Positions 43,388-55,019 of a DNA stretch of 64,000 nt are shown here, one piece after another (the first letter of the stretch is position 1; the number at the start of each line of letters is the position of its first letter). Origin of the DNA: Heliopora coerulea (Eukaryota; Cnidaria; Anthozoa; Scleralcyonacea; Helioporidae). Made by a program: the position numbers and the translations under genes. Location: contig JASJOG010000622.1 in NCBI GenBank assembly GCA_030142905.1, positions 1 to 64,000 of the forward strand. The letters run 5' to 3'. The notes under the pieces were generated by a model that was given only the letters and a program-made list of their open reading frames with translations, did not search any database and was not told where the DNA came from.

Positions 43388-43529
43388 ATTCTGTTGATTT
43401 TAATAGGAAAAATTGTATGTTTGTATGTATAGTAATATTAATTGTAACTTTTATATTATTTATTGTACACATCCCTTTTGAAAATCAGCATTTGTTGAAA
43501 AGGTTAATGTGGTTAAATAAAGTTGATCA

Positions 43530-44225
43530 TCATCAACAATTCCGAACTTGCGAATCTCACTTCCGCTTGATTAGGTCTCGTTGTGATTGGGTATTTACTT
43601 ACAAACACGTCAAGCCGGTTTTGTCAAAGTTTTACTTCTGTTGAACGCCGTTTTCTCGCTAATCGAAAGCGTAGTTTTTCCCAAAATTAAATAGAGAGTC
43701 AAGATCGATAGTGCTTCCTTACATAATGAGGTCGAATTGCGATAATTTTTGAAACTTCCCTCTCAAAATCGAACAATCTGGTCTACATTTTGTCAGACAT
43801 CGAGCGTGACTCCGCCTAGCAACGCAGAGTTCACATGACGGTAGCGTAAAAAGTGTCGTATATCGTCTAGAAAGTCGTGTTTACAAACGATTTCTGAATT
43901 CCACAATCAAATTTATAAAGTTTAAAGTGGTTAAGATTTATTATAGCGAACAAAAGCTCTTTTTGAGAAATGGCGGATACCTAAGAATCCTGCGAGATTT
44001 TGCTTGTTTACGCTTATTTCGATAGTATTTAAAAAGTTGAAAGTTTTCTCGAAGCTTGATGAATGATGGATTAAATTACAAGGATATCTGCTGCACAAAA
44101 AGTGTTTATTTCATGATGTTTAGACTTAAAGATGTACCGAGCGGGTTTGAAAAAATTGCCGTGAGTGCCGGGTGCTCCAAATTTTTGCCGAGTGGTCCCG
44201 CCCGGCGTAGCTACATCCTACATAC
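43530..44225. other. non-coding stretch ending in a possible hAT-like terminal repeat
   Basis: No gene. At 44163-44218 the sequence gagtgccgggtgctcc ... cggcgtagctacatcct resembles, in reverse, the CAGGGATGTAGCCAGC at 37537. It may be the far end of an old element whose inner part took up the hAT and LINE copies at 38-43.5 kb. The match is short. Confidence 0.3.
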
Positions 44226-44229
44226 ATGT

Positions 44230-45375
44230 GATTGTCCGAGCTTGGTAATTATGTTCTTAATACGCACGCTCTCAAGCTGTTCTCTCAGGAAAACTGTCTG
44301 AGTCCTTGACGGGAATCGAACCCGTAACCTTCTGATTGCCGTTGAGACGCTCTAATCATTGAGCTACAAAGACTCAGATGGTGAACAAAGGTTAAATTTG
44401 TGTAATGCTTCCTATATATTTTAGATATATGTACTGCCAGTCTGCAAGTCTCGATATGTCGTCTATTATTTTTATATTAATCAATGATGTGATTGTGGTA
44501 GCTTGGTAATAATGTTCTTAATACGCATGCTCTCAAGCTGTTCTCTCAGAAAAACATCCTGAGTCCCTGACAGAAATCGAACCCGTAACCTTCTGATCGC
44601 CGGTGAGACGCTCTAACCATTGAGCTACAAGGACTCTGATGGTGAGCAAAGGTTAAATTTGTGTACTGGTTCGTATAAATGGTAGACATATGTACTGCCA
44701 GTCTGCAAGTCTCGATATGTCGTCTATCATTTTTATGTTAATCAATGATCCTCGTAAATGATCCTCGATACACGATATTCTTACCCGCTGTGTCTTTCCC
44801 AAAATCAGTGACACAATTTTGGAGATGTTAAGTTTGCGCAAATTTATTTATTTTAAATGACCAATCACATGACGTGCTTACTGAACCACATGATCATCAT
44901 TGATTAACATAAAAATAGTAAATGATGTGTTTGTGATAATTATGATCTATATACGCACGCTCTCAAGCTGTTCTCTCAGGAAAACTTTCTGAGTCCTTGA
45001 CGGGAATCCAACCCGTAACCTTCTGATCGCCGGTGAGACGCTTTTACCATTGAGCTACAAAGACTCAGATGGTAAGCGAAGGTTAAATTTGTTTACTGGT
45101 TCGTTAAATTTGTGTACTTGTTCTCGTATAGAGAACAACTTGAGAGCGTGCGTATATAGAACATAATTAGCAATCTACCACAAACACATCATTGATTAAC
45201 ATAAAAATAGACGACATATCGAGACCAGCAGATTGGGAGTACATATGTCTACAATCTATACGAACCAGTACACAAATTTAACCTTCGCCACCATCTGAGT
45301 CTCTGTAGCTCAATGGTTAGAGCGTCTCACCGGCGATCAGAAGGTTACGGGTTCCATTCCCGTCAGGGACTAGGC
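44230..45375. repeat. cluster of tRNA-like repeat units
   Basis: Four copies: - strand at 44300-44376, 44561-44637 and 44991-45067, and + strand at 45297-45371. Each has an A-box-like TAGCTCAATGGTTAGAGCG, a B-box-like GGTTCGATTCC and a seven-base acceptor stem (GTCTCTG with CAGGGAC in the + copy). Each copy also carries the same flanks of about 100 bp: a CTCAGGAAAACTTTCTGAG hairpin on one side and a GATGGTGAGCAAAGGTTAAA stretch on the other. The anticodon arm has mismatches and lacks U33, so these are not normal tRNA genes. Confidence 0.65.
44760..44905 (-). repeat. dispersed repeat shared with 12729-12870
   Basis: The reverse complement contains the GATCATGTGGTTCAGTAAGC block, followed by the same series of blocks as at 12729. 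It lies between two tRNA-like units and interrupts their otherwise regular spacing. Confidence 0.65.
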
Positions 45376-45592
45376 TGTTGCAGTATTGAAAAAATACCGG
45401 TAACCGATACCGGGAAAAAAATACCGATAATATAGATATATCGATATGTTTCCGCGATTGCATATTGCATAACTTTAAGCCAAATTTGTGTTTAAAAATG
45501 ACACTAAACAGCCGCTATATGGTAAGAAAGATGTTTTACAAAGTTTATAAATCGTATTTACTGAAAGAACTTCAAGAAAGAATGCTATTTAT

Positions 45593-46373
45593 TTACAAAT
45601 TTTCTGCTAGAAACACAAACATGTTTACTTGGTCTGGTTTTAACTGAGCTCTTTGCGCGGTGGCAATTTGACCGGCTTTGCTAAAGAGTCTCTCAGATGG
45701 TGAACTAGTAGCAGGAATTGATAAATATTTCCTTGCAAACCGACTGAGCATTGGTAAATTTCTACCATGGCATTTCCACCACAACAAAGGATCATCATCT
45801 CCGTCAATTGTGTCTTTTTGTAAGTATATCTTTATTTCATTTTCCAATCGATCCCGTGGCGATTGCGCTGGCGATGGCATTTGGCATGACTTCCGCATGC
45901 TTGTGAGAGAGCCAAGCGTCTTCTTAACTTTCTTTGGCGGTGGTTGGCTTTGTCTATCGTCTTCCGCCTCATTGCTTGTCACAAACACAGCTTCTTCAAA
46001 AAGAGCATTTTTGACAGCACCAAGCTCGCTTGACTCGTCCAATGATTCAACGTCGCCATCTTCCGCATCAGTTAGAAAGTCAGTCTAGCAAATAGAAAGT
46101 AAATTTCATTAATAGAAAGTAAATTTTATAATTTTTAATTCTTTATTAATTAAACAGATAAAACTGTACCTTAAATCTTGGGTCTAGAAAACATGTGATA
46201 TCCATCAAAAGTTTTCTTTCTTCACCTGAATATTTGGCTTTAAGGGCGCTCATTATCTTCTCCTTAATGGACACGGTCATTGGCAGGTCTCCGTTTTTTG
46301 CAGCGAGCTCTTGATCTTCGAGTCGACGAAGGACCGGTTTAAGCGCTGATATAGTCACGTATTTGCTCCACAC
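45593..46373 (-). pseudogene. hAT transposase C-terminal exons with dimerisation domain
   Basis: KYVTISALKPVLRRLEDQEL, IKEKIMSALKAKYS and DITCFLDPRFK end in a GT donor (ggtacagt near 46165). An acceptor (tttgctag near 46087) leads to TDFLTDAEDGDVESLDE and the hAT dimerisation domain: PLLWWKCHGRNLPMLSRFAR and IPATSSPSERLFSKAGQI (catalytic Glu region). The stop is followed by the left end of the element. Confidence 0.82.
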
Positions 46374-46563
46374 TCATGATGTCGGTGAAATCAGCAAGAG
46401 GTTCAAGAGTGGCGTCAACTGCCTCCAAAACTTCGATGTCTTGCCACTTTGGGACCAAGTGTGCCGTTTCCCTGTCGTCACCAAGCACGCGACGAATGGC
46501 TCTCTTATTCTTCAGCACTCTTGTAATCATCTTGTGGGTGGATCCCCAACGAGTTGAACACTC
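46339..46563 (-). pseudogene. hAT transposase middle exon
   Basis: After the intron, CSTRWGSTHKMITRVLKNK (the conserved TRW) is followed by LVPKWQDIEVLEAVDATLEPLADFTDIMS. A one- or two-base shift near 46370 separates it from the next frame. Confidence 0.75.
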
Positions 46564-46715
46564 CTATAATATAAACAAAGACAAAAGTAAAACAAACGCA
46601 AAAGTTAAAAGCTCTTCATTGAAAACATTGTTTCATGATACAGTCCAAACTCCAAACAGAAATCCTCAATCCTGTCATAAGTTGTGAAGGCACAAATAAT
46701 AAAATAATAGTACAT

Positions 46716-47242
46716 ACCGATGCTAGTTTCTGAGGATGGTTTGCTGGATCTTCTTGAAGTTGTGCTTCTGATAGAGCCTTTTTTCGTTTCCAGCTCATGT
46801 TGAAGGCTGCAACAGTCTTTTTGCAAATGCCCACTGCACGCATCAGATTTGGTTCTTTTGCAACAGTGTTCGTTATTGCAAGATGAAGGTTGTGACCAAA
46901 GCAGGTAATATTTTCCCACCCCTTATCCTTGCATGCCTCGACGATGTTTGCCCCGTTGTCGGTTGTTAACACAGTCGTCTTTGCTGTGTCAAGTTCCCAG
47001 TAGGTCATTATGTCATCTAAACAGCTACCAAGCTCTTCCGCGGTATGATTCTCTGGCACAAATTTCGTTCCCAAACACCGGGTTTTTAAGTTCCATTCGT
47101 CGTCAATCCAGTGCAAGGTAAAGCCGATATAGGGCGTCATTTCGTATGAAGACGACATGTCTGTTGTGGCGGCGAAATAATCTACGCTGTCGTTCAGTTC
47201 ATCCAAAACCTGTTTTCGTGTCGCGTCATAGTTTAACCACAC
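46716..47242 (-). pseudogene. hAT transposase catalytic core
   Basis: DYFAATTDMSSSYEMTPYIG (first Asp), TRCLGTKFVPENHTAEELG, VLTTDNGANIVEACKDKGW (second Asp) and CFGHNLHLAITNTVAKEP (C-x2-H-x2-HLA motif) are present. The frame ends in a GT donor (ggtatgta near 46720) of an intron that ends with the acceptor atattatag at about 46564. Confidence 0.82.
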
Positions 47243-47738
47243 GATCTCTCGAAAACGCCGACTTTGCTGGGACTTTGTAACGAGGTTCTAAGATATGAAG
47301 CAAATGCTTAAAGCTGTAGCGTTCAACGGCATTAAATGGAACGCTGTCTTTTGCCAAGAAATGCGTAATGGCATCCGTGATTTCCTTCGCGCGTTTTTTA
47401 CTTGATGGTAACGAGCTTTGTTTTTCAATAGCTTCAAAAAAACTTGGCTGGGTTGACTTTCTTGGCAGACATTTGCCGTCTTCATTATCGTGGGTATTTG
47501 TAGTGGAAGATGATAAGTCACGATGAGGGGAAGACGAAGCTTGTTTATTCTTTTGCAACGTGCTGTATACCATGTAGTGGCTTGTTTTCAAATGAGACAT
47601 GAGGTTCGAAGTATTGCACCCCTTGTTCTTGACGATTTTGCCACAAATTTGACACTGGGAATCATCTTTTTCCTTCTTGAAATGTTTCCAAACAGCGCTT
47701 CGGTTTGGCATCTTGATACTCTGAATGTTAGTCTTCAA
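47226..47738 (-). pseudogene. hAT transposase N-terminus with BED zinc finger
   Basis: SAVWKHFKKEKDDSQCQICG, then NTSNLMSHLKTSHY, form the BED finger (C-x2-C ... H-x5-H), followed by a Ser/Asn-rich linker and ITDAITHFLAKDSVPFNAVE, YSFKHLLHILEPRYKVPAKSAF, the conserved hAT segment before the core. It overlaps the next frame by a few bases, so one frameshift lies near 47235. Confidence 0.82.
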
Positions 47739-48104
47739 GTGAAACAGTGTCTGATTTATTCTGCGTTTGTCACAATAATAGTCTAGTTATTCTAATTTTA
47801 GCTTTCTGACTCATCAGATGCGAGATATTTTTAACGAGCTGTGAGGCCGGTGTTTAGTAGCGCGTGAAATGTCCGGTTAAGGAATTGAAAATGCAAATTT
47901 GCATACACTAGCCGCATTCAAGATTTTGAAGTGTGATATTTTTCATTGTGTTATTTTTCATTGTTTCATTGTGTGCTTGGAAAAGCTTGATGTGACATTT
48001 AAATATACGAACGCAAACGTGAAACCGATAATACCGAAAAATTTCGATATTTCGATATATCGAAAATTTCAATATCAAAAAATCGATATTTATAAAAAAC
48101 CGAT

Positions 48105-49790
48105 AATTTTCGTTATATTATTATTATTATTATTTTTTATTATTTAATCTTATTTAAAACACGGTAGCATTTCAGCGATGCTGATTTTCAAATGGCCGTG
48201 TATCACTAATAAAACTAACATTAACATTCTATTTTATACTTAGACGTACACAATTATTCTAATTATTAACAAAATAAAATTTATAGATTTGGAATTCTAC
48301 TCGAAAACTACTTCTAATATTCATAACAGTGCTTAATTTACTATATCTAATTTCTTACAAAAGGGTTTTTAATAAACGATTTGAATGATGTTAGTGACAT
48401 ATTACCTTTTATGACATTGTCGATTACTTTCTTAGGTAATTTGTTCCAGGACACAGCTACTTGATACGAGAAACTCTTCTTTAAAAAATTTGTGCGAGGT
48501 TTAGGCAAATGAAGATATCGATTGTTACTACGAAGTTCGTGACTGGTATTGCTGTTTAGATTAAATAACTGAGTTAGGTACTTTGGGCTTAGTCCTCGTA
48601 GTGCTTTGAACGTCATTACCAATTGCCTTTCCTCTAAGATTTCTTTAATGGATTTTCAGTTCAACATTTCAAAAATTTGGGATGACCTTTCATCATAAGT
48701 AGACCTTGTTATCACACGTGCAGCTCTTTTTTGTAATTTGTGGAGTTTGCTAATATGATCAGTGTTAGAATTTTGCCATACCGTAGAACAGTATGTAAAG
48801 TGCGGCAGAACGAGTGAGTTGTACATTGTTACCAAGACATCTTGTGTAACAAAGTCTCGAGCTCTTCTTAATAATCCAATGCATGAGGATAATGTTTTAC
48901 ATTGTTTTGCATTATGTTCATGCCATTTAAGTTTTTCGTCGATAATGACTCCAAGGACTTTTTTAGTTTGAACACGTGATATTGGCTCATTTGCTAGACT
49001 GACGTTTATGTCTTCAGAGATAAGATCAAGTCTTTGCTGTGAGCCAATAATCATATATTCAGTCTTTTCCTGGTTTAAAGTTAGTTTGTTTGTTGTCAGC
49101 CACATATGAACCATTTCTAAATCGTGATTTAGTTTTCGCTCAATTTCTGCCGATGACGATCCTTCACATGATAAACTGGTATCGTCTGCGAACATTACAG
49201 AACTAGTTTTAGTGAGACAATTTGGGAGATCATTTATATAGAGGAGGAAGAGCATAGGACCAAGGTTTGTCCCTTGTGGTACGCCACAATGAATAGATTT
49301 AGCATCCGACATTGTTTGATTAATTTTACATATTTGTTTTCTGTCTTTTAAATAGGATTGAAACCATCTATGCGCTGTCCCTCGTATTCCATAGAGTTGT
49401 AGTTTTGATAATAGTATGTTATGGTCAACAGTGTCAAATGCTTTTTTTAGATCTAGAAAAAGAACGCCATTAATTAGGTTGTTATCCATGTTCACAAGCC
49501 ACTGATTTGTACAATTAAGAAGTGCGGTTTCAGTAGAGTGGCGAGATCGAAAGCCTGATTGGTTTGTTGAAATGATATTGTTTACCTCCAAATAAACCGT
49601 TACCTGTTTGTAAACAATTTTCTCAAATACTTTGGCGATAGCAGTAATAACAGATATAGGTCGGTAGTTACCGCGGTCTAATTTTTCACCCGATTTATAA
49701 AGTGGAGTGACTTTGGCAAGTTTCCAATCATCTGGAAAAATCCCAGTACGCAAGGATGAGTTAAACAAATAAGTATCGATATACCGCAAC
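48105..49790 (-). mobile_element. L2/CR1-type LINE, 5'-truncated
   Basis: A - strand RT from just before GIFPDDWKLAKVTPLYKSGE to the C-terminus, and a 3' tail of ATT repeats at 48108-48135. It is truncated near 49790, where a Penelope fragment of opposite orientation starts. Confidence 0.85.
48347..49790 (-). pseudogene. LINE reverse transcriptase
   Basis: YRPISVITAIAKVFEKIV, SGFRSRHSTETALL, GVLFLDLKKAFDTVDHNILL (first Asp), CGVPQGTNLGPMLFLLYIND, SVMFADDTSLSC (catalytic ADD), YMIIGSQQRLD, VLGVIIDEKLKWHEH and LQKRAARVITR are in one frame down to 48656. A stop or shift there leads to the C-terminal frame (48622-48347: LRGLSPKYLTQLF, SWNKLPKKVI). Similar in type to the copies at 28030 and 41867 but clearly diverged from both. 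Confidence 0.85.
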
Positions 49791-49794
49791 AGCC

Positions 49795-50185
49795 TAGTCT
49801 CTCTGTTTACAGCTATTCCCGTCAAAAAAGCCTGCCAATACATACGGACAAAACTCGAACAGGACAAGACCTTAAGCCCACCTACTAACCTTACTATTGA
49901 CGATATTATTTCACTTTTAGATTTTACACTTTCTAACAATTATTTTATTAATGACAACGATACTTACAAACAAATACACGGATGTGCCATGGGTAGCCCT
50001 GTTAGCCCAGTTATCGCTAATCTTTGTATGGAAGAAACTGAAAATATGGCTATTCAAGCGACTCCTACGAAACCAAAAACATGGAAACGTTTTGTTGACG
50101 ACAATTTTTGTATTATTAAAAAGACAGCTATTCTCACTTTCTATGATTCTTTAAACAACATTGACCCTTTCATTACTTTTACTAC
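49795..50185 (+). pseudogene. Penelope-like reverse transcriptase fragment
   Basis: One open frame: SLFTAIPVKKACQYIRTKL, NYFINDNDTYKQIHGCAMGS, PVSPVIANLCMEETENMAI, and TWKRFVDDNFCII with the catalytic DD. It is the middle of a Penelope RT palm, lacking the first Asp and everything after FITFT. It abuts the LINE at its left end. Confidence 0.82.
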
Positions 50186-50187
50186 TA

Positions 50188-50215
50188 CAATTTTGAATGT
50201 TTGCATGATTACTCA
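50188..50215 (+). repeat. 28-bp direct repeat, left copy
   Basis: The first and last bases are c and a; the 28 bases starting caattttgaatgtttgca are identical to 51075-51102. The two copies flank about 860 bp of non-coding sequence. Confidence 0.85.
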
Positions 50216-51074
50216 ACAAGCATTGTATTCACTAATTGCTTCCTGCCACATAGTTTCTCAATTCAACACGCACCTATAAATATCTACAAGCCATTAATTT
50301 ATGTCACTCTTGCCTGTCAGAGACTACAGTTAGGTGGTCGAAAGCTTGTATATTTAATAAATTTAGTCAGAGAACGTGTCTCAAAATCAAAATTTCTTTA
50401 GGTGAAGTAAGTCAAAATCCCTTTTGGTTATTAATTTGTATTTAATTAATGTATTGGCGCTGAGGAAACGAGGATACACCATACATGGCCTGAAAGCGCG
50501 TCAATTAAATTCGGACAATTTTTGAAAGTATACAATGTTTGCTTAAATTAAGCTGTACATCCCCCTCACAATCAAATTGGGTTAACTACGTCCCTGATTC
50601 CAGGAGAGGTAAACATAAATGTAGGGGTTATACTGGTAAATGACGAACTTTGTCGGTGAATTGCAGAGGAACGTTTCGTTTAACTGTTCCTTCAGTTCAC
50701 TTCCGAAGACTTACTTAAAAAAGAACATTCGAAAAACATAGCAAGTTGAACAACAGCAATTATATTTCAATCTGACTTCAAAAATTTTCATCTGCAGCAA
50801 ATTTATGAAAAAGTGCAACAACTTCTTAATTTGATGCACGTCCACTCTGGGCCACCATACAAAGCATAACCGTTGAACACGTCAGCAGTGGAAAAACACA
50901 CGAATAACAGCTGACTGAAGGTTATGAAAGATTTAATACCACAGGAAGTAGGAAACTTTCAAAAATATTTATTTAAAAATGAAACATCGAAAAATCTGAT
51001 AACATCTGCGACAACTTCGAAGACTCTATGCTTATCTTATTTTGTGCGCTCTAACTCACGCAAGATAACCGATG

Positions 51075-51102
51075 CAATTTTGAATGTTTGCATGATTACT
51101 CA
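51075..51102 (+). repeat. 28-bp direct repeat, right copy
   Basis: Identical to 50188-50215. The sequence between the copies has no frame or terminal repeat that I recognise. Confidence 0.85.
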
Positions 51103-51104
51103 TA

Positions 51105-52360
51105 AGCCATAATTTTACAACAGAACAAAATAAAATAAAGAATCCTGGCCGTAGCATGGTAAGGTATCTGATGGAAATTTACTGCTTATCACATTAGTGA
51201 GCATCCTATACGCTTTCGAACAGCCCGCGCAGCTACAAAATAACTTGTTTTAGAGGTTGTAAAATGTGCGTTACACTGACCTCAAATATCAACGCTGGCT
51301 CCAGAAGAAAACCCATCAAAGAGGCCAAAGAGAAAAAAAAAATATTTCTGTTATTTTGTTAATTTCAAAGTCTGTAGCCAAGACTGCTTTAGTCATCTCT
51401 TTGTCGCTGTATCTGCTACATCATCATTAAACGTGTGAAGAAAAGACCTGGATAAAACCTGATAATCCCCAGACGAAATAATTGGGGCAGTTTTTCTAAA
51501 AATAAGAGGGGTGATATTTCTAGAGGGCTATATTCGACTCCCAAGCTACGAAATCCCTAGAGAATATGTCCTGGAGGAGAGATCCCAGTGACATAGGATA
51601 GGTATGTAATTCCCTAACTCTTTACCTCCCTAGCGCTTACCGATCCATACCCGACTTCGGTATTTTACTCTGGCTGACGTCAGACGATTTTACTCGTCAA
51701 GGGGAGACGTCTTGGACAGGAAAGGGTTAATTATTTTACTCCAGGCAACTTCAGACACTTTCAATTTGTAAAAGGAGGCGTCTGAACAGAGAAGAGTTAA
51801 AAATTCACCTTTGATATCGCATATTGGTGGACGGTATTTTGTCACTTCCTTGATATAGTTTTCTCTGCCCCCTCAATTTGGATAATTTTTGAACCGTTCA
51901 ACGAATATTTTGCATTTACTTAAGATCACATGAAATGGAACTTATATATGTGAAGGAAATTTTTGAGTGTAATACTCCTATATTTTAAGACCCAACCAGG
52001 ACCAGTTGCGAAAAATATATTTCCAAGGTCTCTGACTTGGAATCAAACCTGGCCCCACTTCTCTTTACATTAACCCTGGACCTTAACTGCCCTTGTTGTC
52101 GGCTGTTAGCCCATCCCGGTCAAGCTTTGCCAACCCCCTAAGAAAAAACCTCGCTAAGCCACTGGCCATATGGCAATGACAGCAGTTTTTTGAATTGTGT
52201 TGCACACGGTGTGTTTGACCCTGGAAGGACAGGCGGCCAAATCACAACCTCAAACAGTGAAGGTGATGGTAATTTTCATGATATTCCATTACAACTAAAT
52301 AGATTCAGAATATGATTTTCGATAAAAATTAATGTCAATTTAGTTATCCAGTAAAATGAT
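51105..52360. other. non-coding stretch
   Basis: No gene, RNA gene or transposon end is visible. GGGAGACGTC-like and GGAGGCGTCTG motifs near 51700-51790 repeat loosely. Confidence 0.35.
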
Positions 52361-52365
52361 CTACA

Positions 52366-52745
52366 CTGTAAATCTTGCGGTGTTGTACGGACACTTGAAA
52401 AGGCGTAACAGTACACCAATTTTGTGTAAAATGGTTACTAACACCTTATCAGTGTAACTTAATGCGCCACAAGTATACCTCTACACCAAGTTTATTTTTT
52501 TCTACACTAATTGGGTGTAAAACAGAAAACTAGTCTTTTGACCCAATTTTGGTGTATTTGTACCTCAAAATGGCGTACCTCAACACCAATTAACTGTAAT
52601 TTAACACTAGAGAATATGTGTTAATACATTTGTTTGGTGTTAACAGCAGGGTTAAATATTAACACTACATCAATGTAGTGTTAAAGTTATTGAACACTAT
52701 ACTTGGATTAAATTTTACAGCAGAGAAACTGTGTTAAAACATTCG
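52366..52745. repeat. array of short ACACC/GGTGT palindromic motifs, left
   Basis: Starts CACTGTAAATC and contains about ten spaced copies of ACACCAATT and GGTGTAA in both orientations. A similar array with a mirrored end lies at 56490-56970. The pattern fits subterminal repeats of a large DNA transposon. Confidence 0.5.
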
Positions 52746-53418
52746 TTTGGTGTAAACAGCCAAGTCAGCAATTGAAATTACTTCTTTGTAGATCCATACT
52801 GGACTTTGTATAATTACACAGTAGGAGAATAAAAAATATAAATGAACACTTGGCATATGCTTTGTAAACGCCAGTTTGGTAAAGACCATGACTGATTCTT
52901 CTTTATTCATAGCAATCAACGCTAATAAATCCAATTTCGCTAAAGAAAAGTATCTTGAATCAGCAACGATATTTTTTTGTAAGAAAATAAATTGTCTTAA
53001 ATCAAGAAATATCTCTTAAAATAAAAATCATTATGGCTTATCAAAAGTAATATATCTTAAAATAAAAAACTATAATTTTAATATGCAAGAAAGTCTCGAG
53101 TTTTAATAAAGAGATATTTCTTAAAATACAAATAAAACATTTCGAAGTCAAACGTGGTTGGTTGTCTTCCATCTTGCTGAAAACAAAGTATTGTGATTGG
53201 AGAAAGCCAATCAATGATGAAAGAATCGATGACTGCGAAATTAAGGATGGCATTTCTTGCGTGTCTCAGTTTTCCCGCGTGTTTCACGCAATAGTTGTTG
53301 GGGCATAGTCCCATGATGCACCGTTGTCACCATGAACTACAAACGCGGTATATTTGAAGTTTTAATGACATAGAATAGGAAGGGTTGGAAATTCAAGTAA
53401 CAGAATTATTTCGAGTGC

Positions 53419-53512
53419 TCAGAAGTCACAGTTATCCATGGATTCGCGAAGAAAACTCGTTGTCTCAAGTTATCAACGTATACGTGAACGAAGGTGGTGC
53501 CATTGTCGCAGG
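53419..53512 (+). CDS. possible first exon inside the 52.4-57.0 kb element
   Basis: An ATG at about 53439 opens MDSRRKLVVSSYQRIRERRW up to a donor-like gtaagc at 53513. CCAAT-like and GC-richer sequence lies upstream. No continuing exon could be joined in frame; the next open part (FGGIHKSSVVRLIEEIESLV, 53695-53790) would follow an in-frame stop. Very tentative. Confidence 0.2.
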
Positions 53513-54239
53513 TAAGCAGAATGATTGCTCGATAGTTATTAGACAGCATTCCTATAATGGCCAACCTATACGACAGTAATAACAGTATAAAAGTAAAGAG
53601 CCATTTAAGCATTCATTTGCGTGCTTGACCTTCCATACACATATTTATGAAGTCATGTCTGTTTTACTGAACATGACAGGTAGTTGAGGAGGTTTGGAGG
53701 AATCCACAAATCAAGTGTGGTGAGGTTGATAGAGGAAATAGAAAGTCTTGTCAATTTCAGAATTGATTCCAAAGAAATAAATCCTCCATAAAGTCCAAAA
53801 CTTGGTAAATAACTCAATTCTGAATATTATATACTAATTCATATTCTAATTGTATTGATATTGATCAAGTTAAATTGTTTGAAATTTGGTTTAATTTATT
53901 TGGATAAAGTTTTGGTGGTTAATATGTCATACTGTGTGTATCACCAGATAGTATGGTGATGAAATTGTCTCACTGTCACTTAGCAAGCCCATTTCAGTTT
54001 AGTTTTTAACTTGGGTGCTTAAATGTTGCATGTTTTTAAATTTCTGCCATAAATGCTGTATTGTCATAGCAATGATGTCAAATAGGCTAATGTAGATGAT
54101 ACATACAAATTGAAGTTCAGAAATTAAATAAAAATTGCTAAACTCTATACAGAGGACAAGTTGAAATTATTGTCTGACAGAAGGCATTCTGCAGCTTTTA
54201 TGAAGTATAAGTTCTTAGTTTGTATTTGGACTAAAGAAG

Positions 54240-55010
54240 ACAATGATGTAATTGTGGTAATTTGGTAATTATAATGTTCTTAATATGCACGCTGTCAAGC
54301 TACTCACTCAGAAAAACTTCCTGAGTCCCTGATGGGAATTGAACCCGTAACCTTCTGATCACCGGTGAGATGCTCTAACCATTGAGCTACACAGACTCAG
54401 ATGGTGAATGATGGTTACGTTTATGTACTGGTTCGTATCAATGGTAGACATGTGTACTGCCAGTCTGCAAGTCTTGATATGTTGTCTATTATTTTTTAGT
54501 GGTAATTAATGTTGTAATTGTGGTAACTTGGTAATTATAATGTTGACTTAATATGCACACTCTCAAACTAGTACATAAATGTGACCAGTACATAAATGTA
54601 ACCCTTGCTCACCATCTGAGTCTGTGTAGCTCAATGGTTAGAGCATAGATCTCACCAGCACTCAGCAGGTTACACGTTTGATTCCTGTCAGGGACTCAGA
54701 AAGTTTTTCTGAGAGAGTAGCTTCAGAGTGTGTGTATTAAGAACATTATAATTACCAAGCTACCACAATTACATCATTAATTAGCACTAAAAAATAATAG
54801 ATGGCATATCAAGACTTGCAGACTGGCAGTACATATGTCTACCATCAATACAAACCAGTACATAAATGTAACCTTTGCTCACCATCTGAGCCTGTATAGC
54901 TCAATGGTTAGAGCATCTCACCGGCAATCAGGTTACAGGTTCGATTCCCATCAAGGACTCAGAAAGTTTTTCTGAGAGAGTAGCTTGAGAGCATGTGTAT
55001 TAAGAACATT
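54240..55010. repeat. three tRNA-like repeat units
   Basis: Copies at 54323-54399 (- strand), 54618-54699 and 54888-54960 (+ strand) with the same flanks as the 44 kb cluster (tctgagagagtagcttgaga on one side, caaaccagtacataaatgta on the other). The 54618 copy has extra bases in the anticodon arm. All are too divergent to be functional tRNAs. Confidence 0.62.
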
Positions 55011-55019
55011 AAAGAAGAC

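Larger units (their letters stand above)
39640..43520 (+). mobile_element. CR1/L2-type LINE, near full length
   Basis: ORF1 with an esterase-like domain, an APE endonuclease and a complete RT lie in order on the + strand. The 3' end is near 43520, with an AATAAAGTTGATCATCATCA-type tail. A few frameshifts and stops break ORF1 and the endonuclease; the RT frame of 506 codons is intact. Confidence 0.85.
45376..48105 (-). mobile_element. hAT transposon with intron-bearing transposase (BED-finger type)
   Basis: The transposase reads on the - strand from 47738 to 45593. ataccggtaaccgataccgg at about 45405 and repeated tcgatat/atatcga motifs at 48035-48105 are the terminal and subterminal regions. 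The outer right end is cut by the LINE tail at about 48105. Target duplication not identified. Confidence 0.7.

Noticed and set aside
44300..45371. tRNA-like sequences as functional tRNA genes
   Set aside because: The anticodon arm has a mismatch and lacks U33, copies differ from each other, and all are embedded in repeated flanks.
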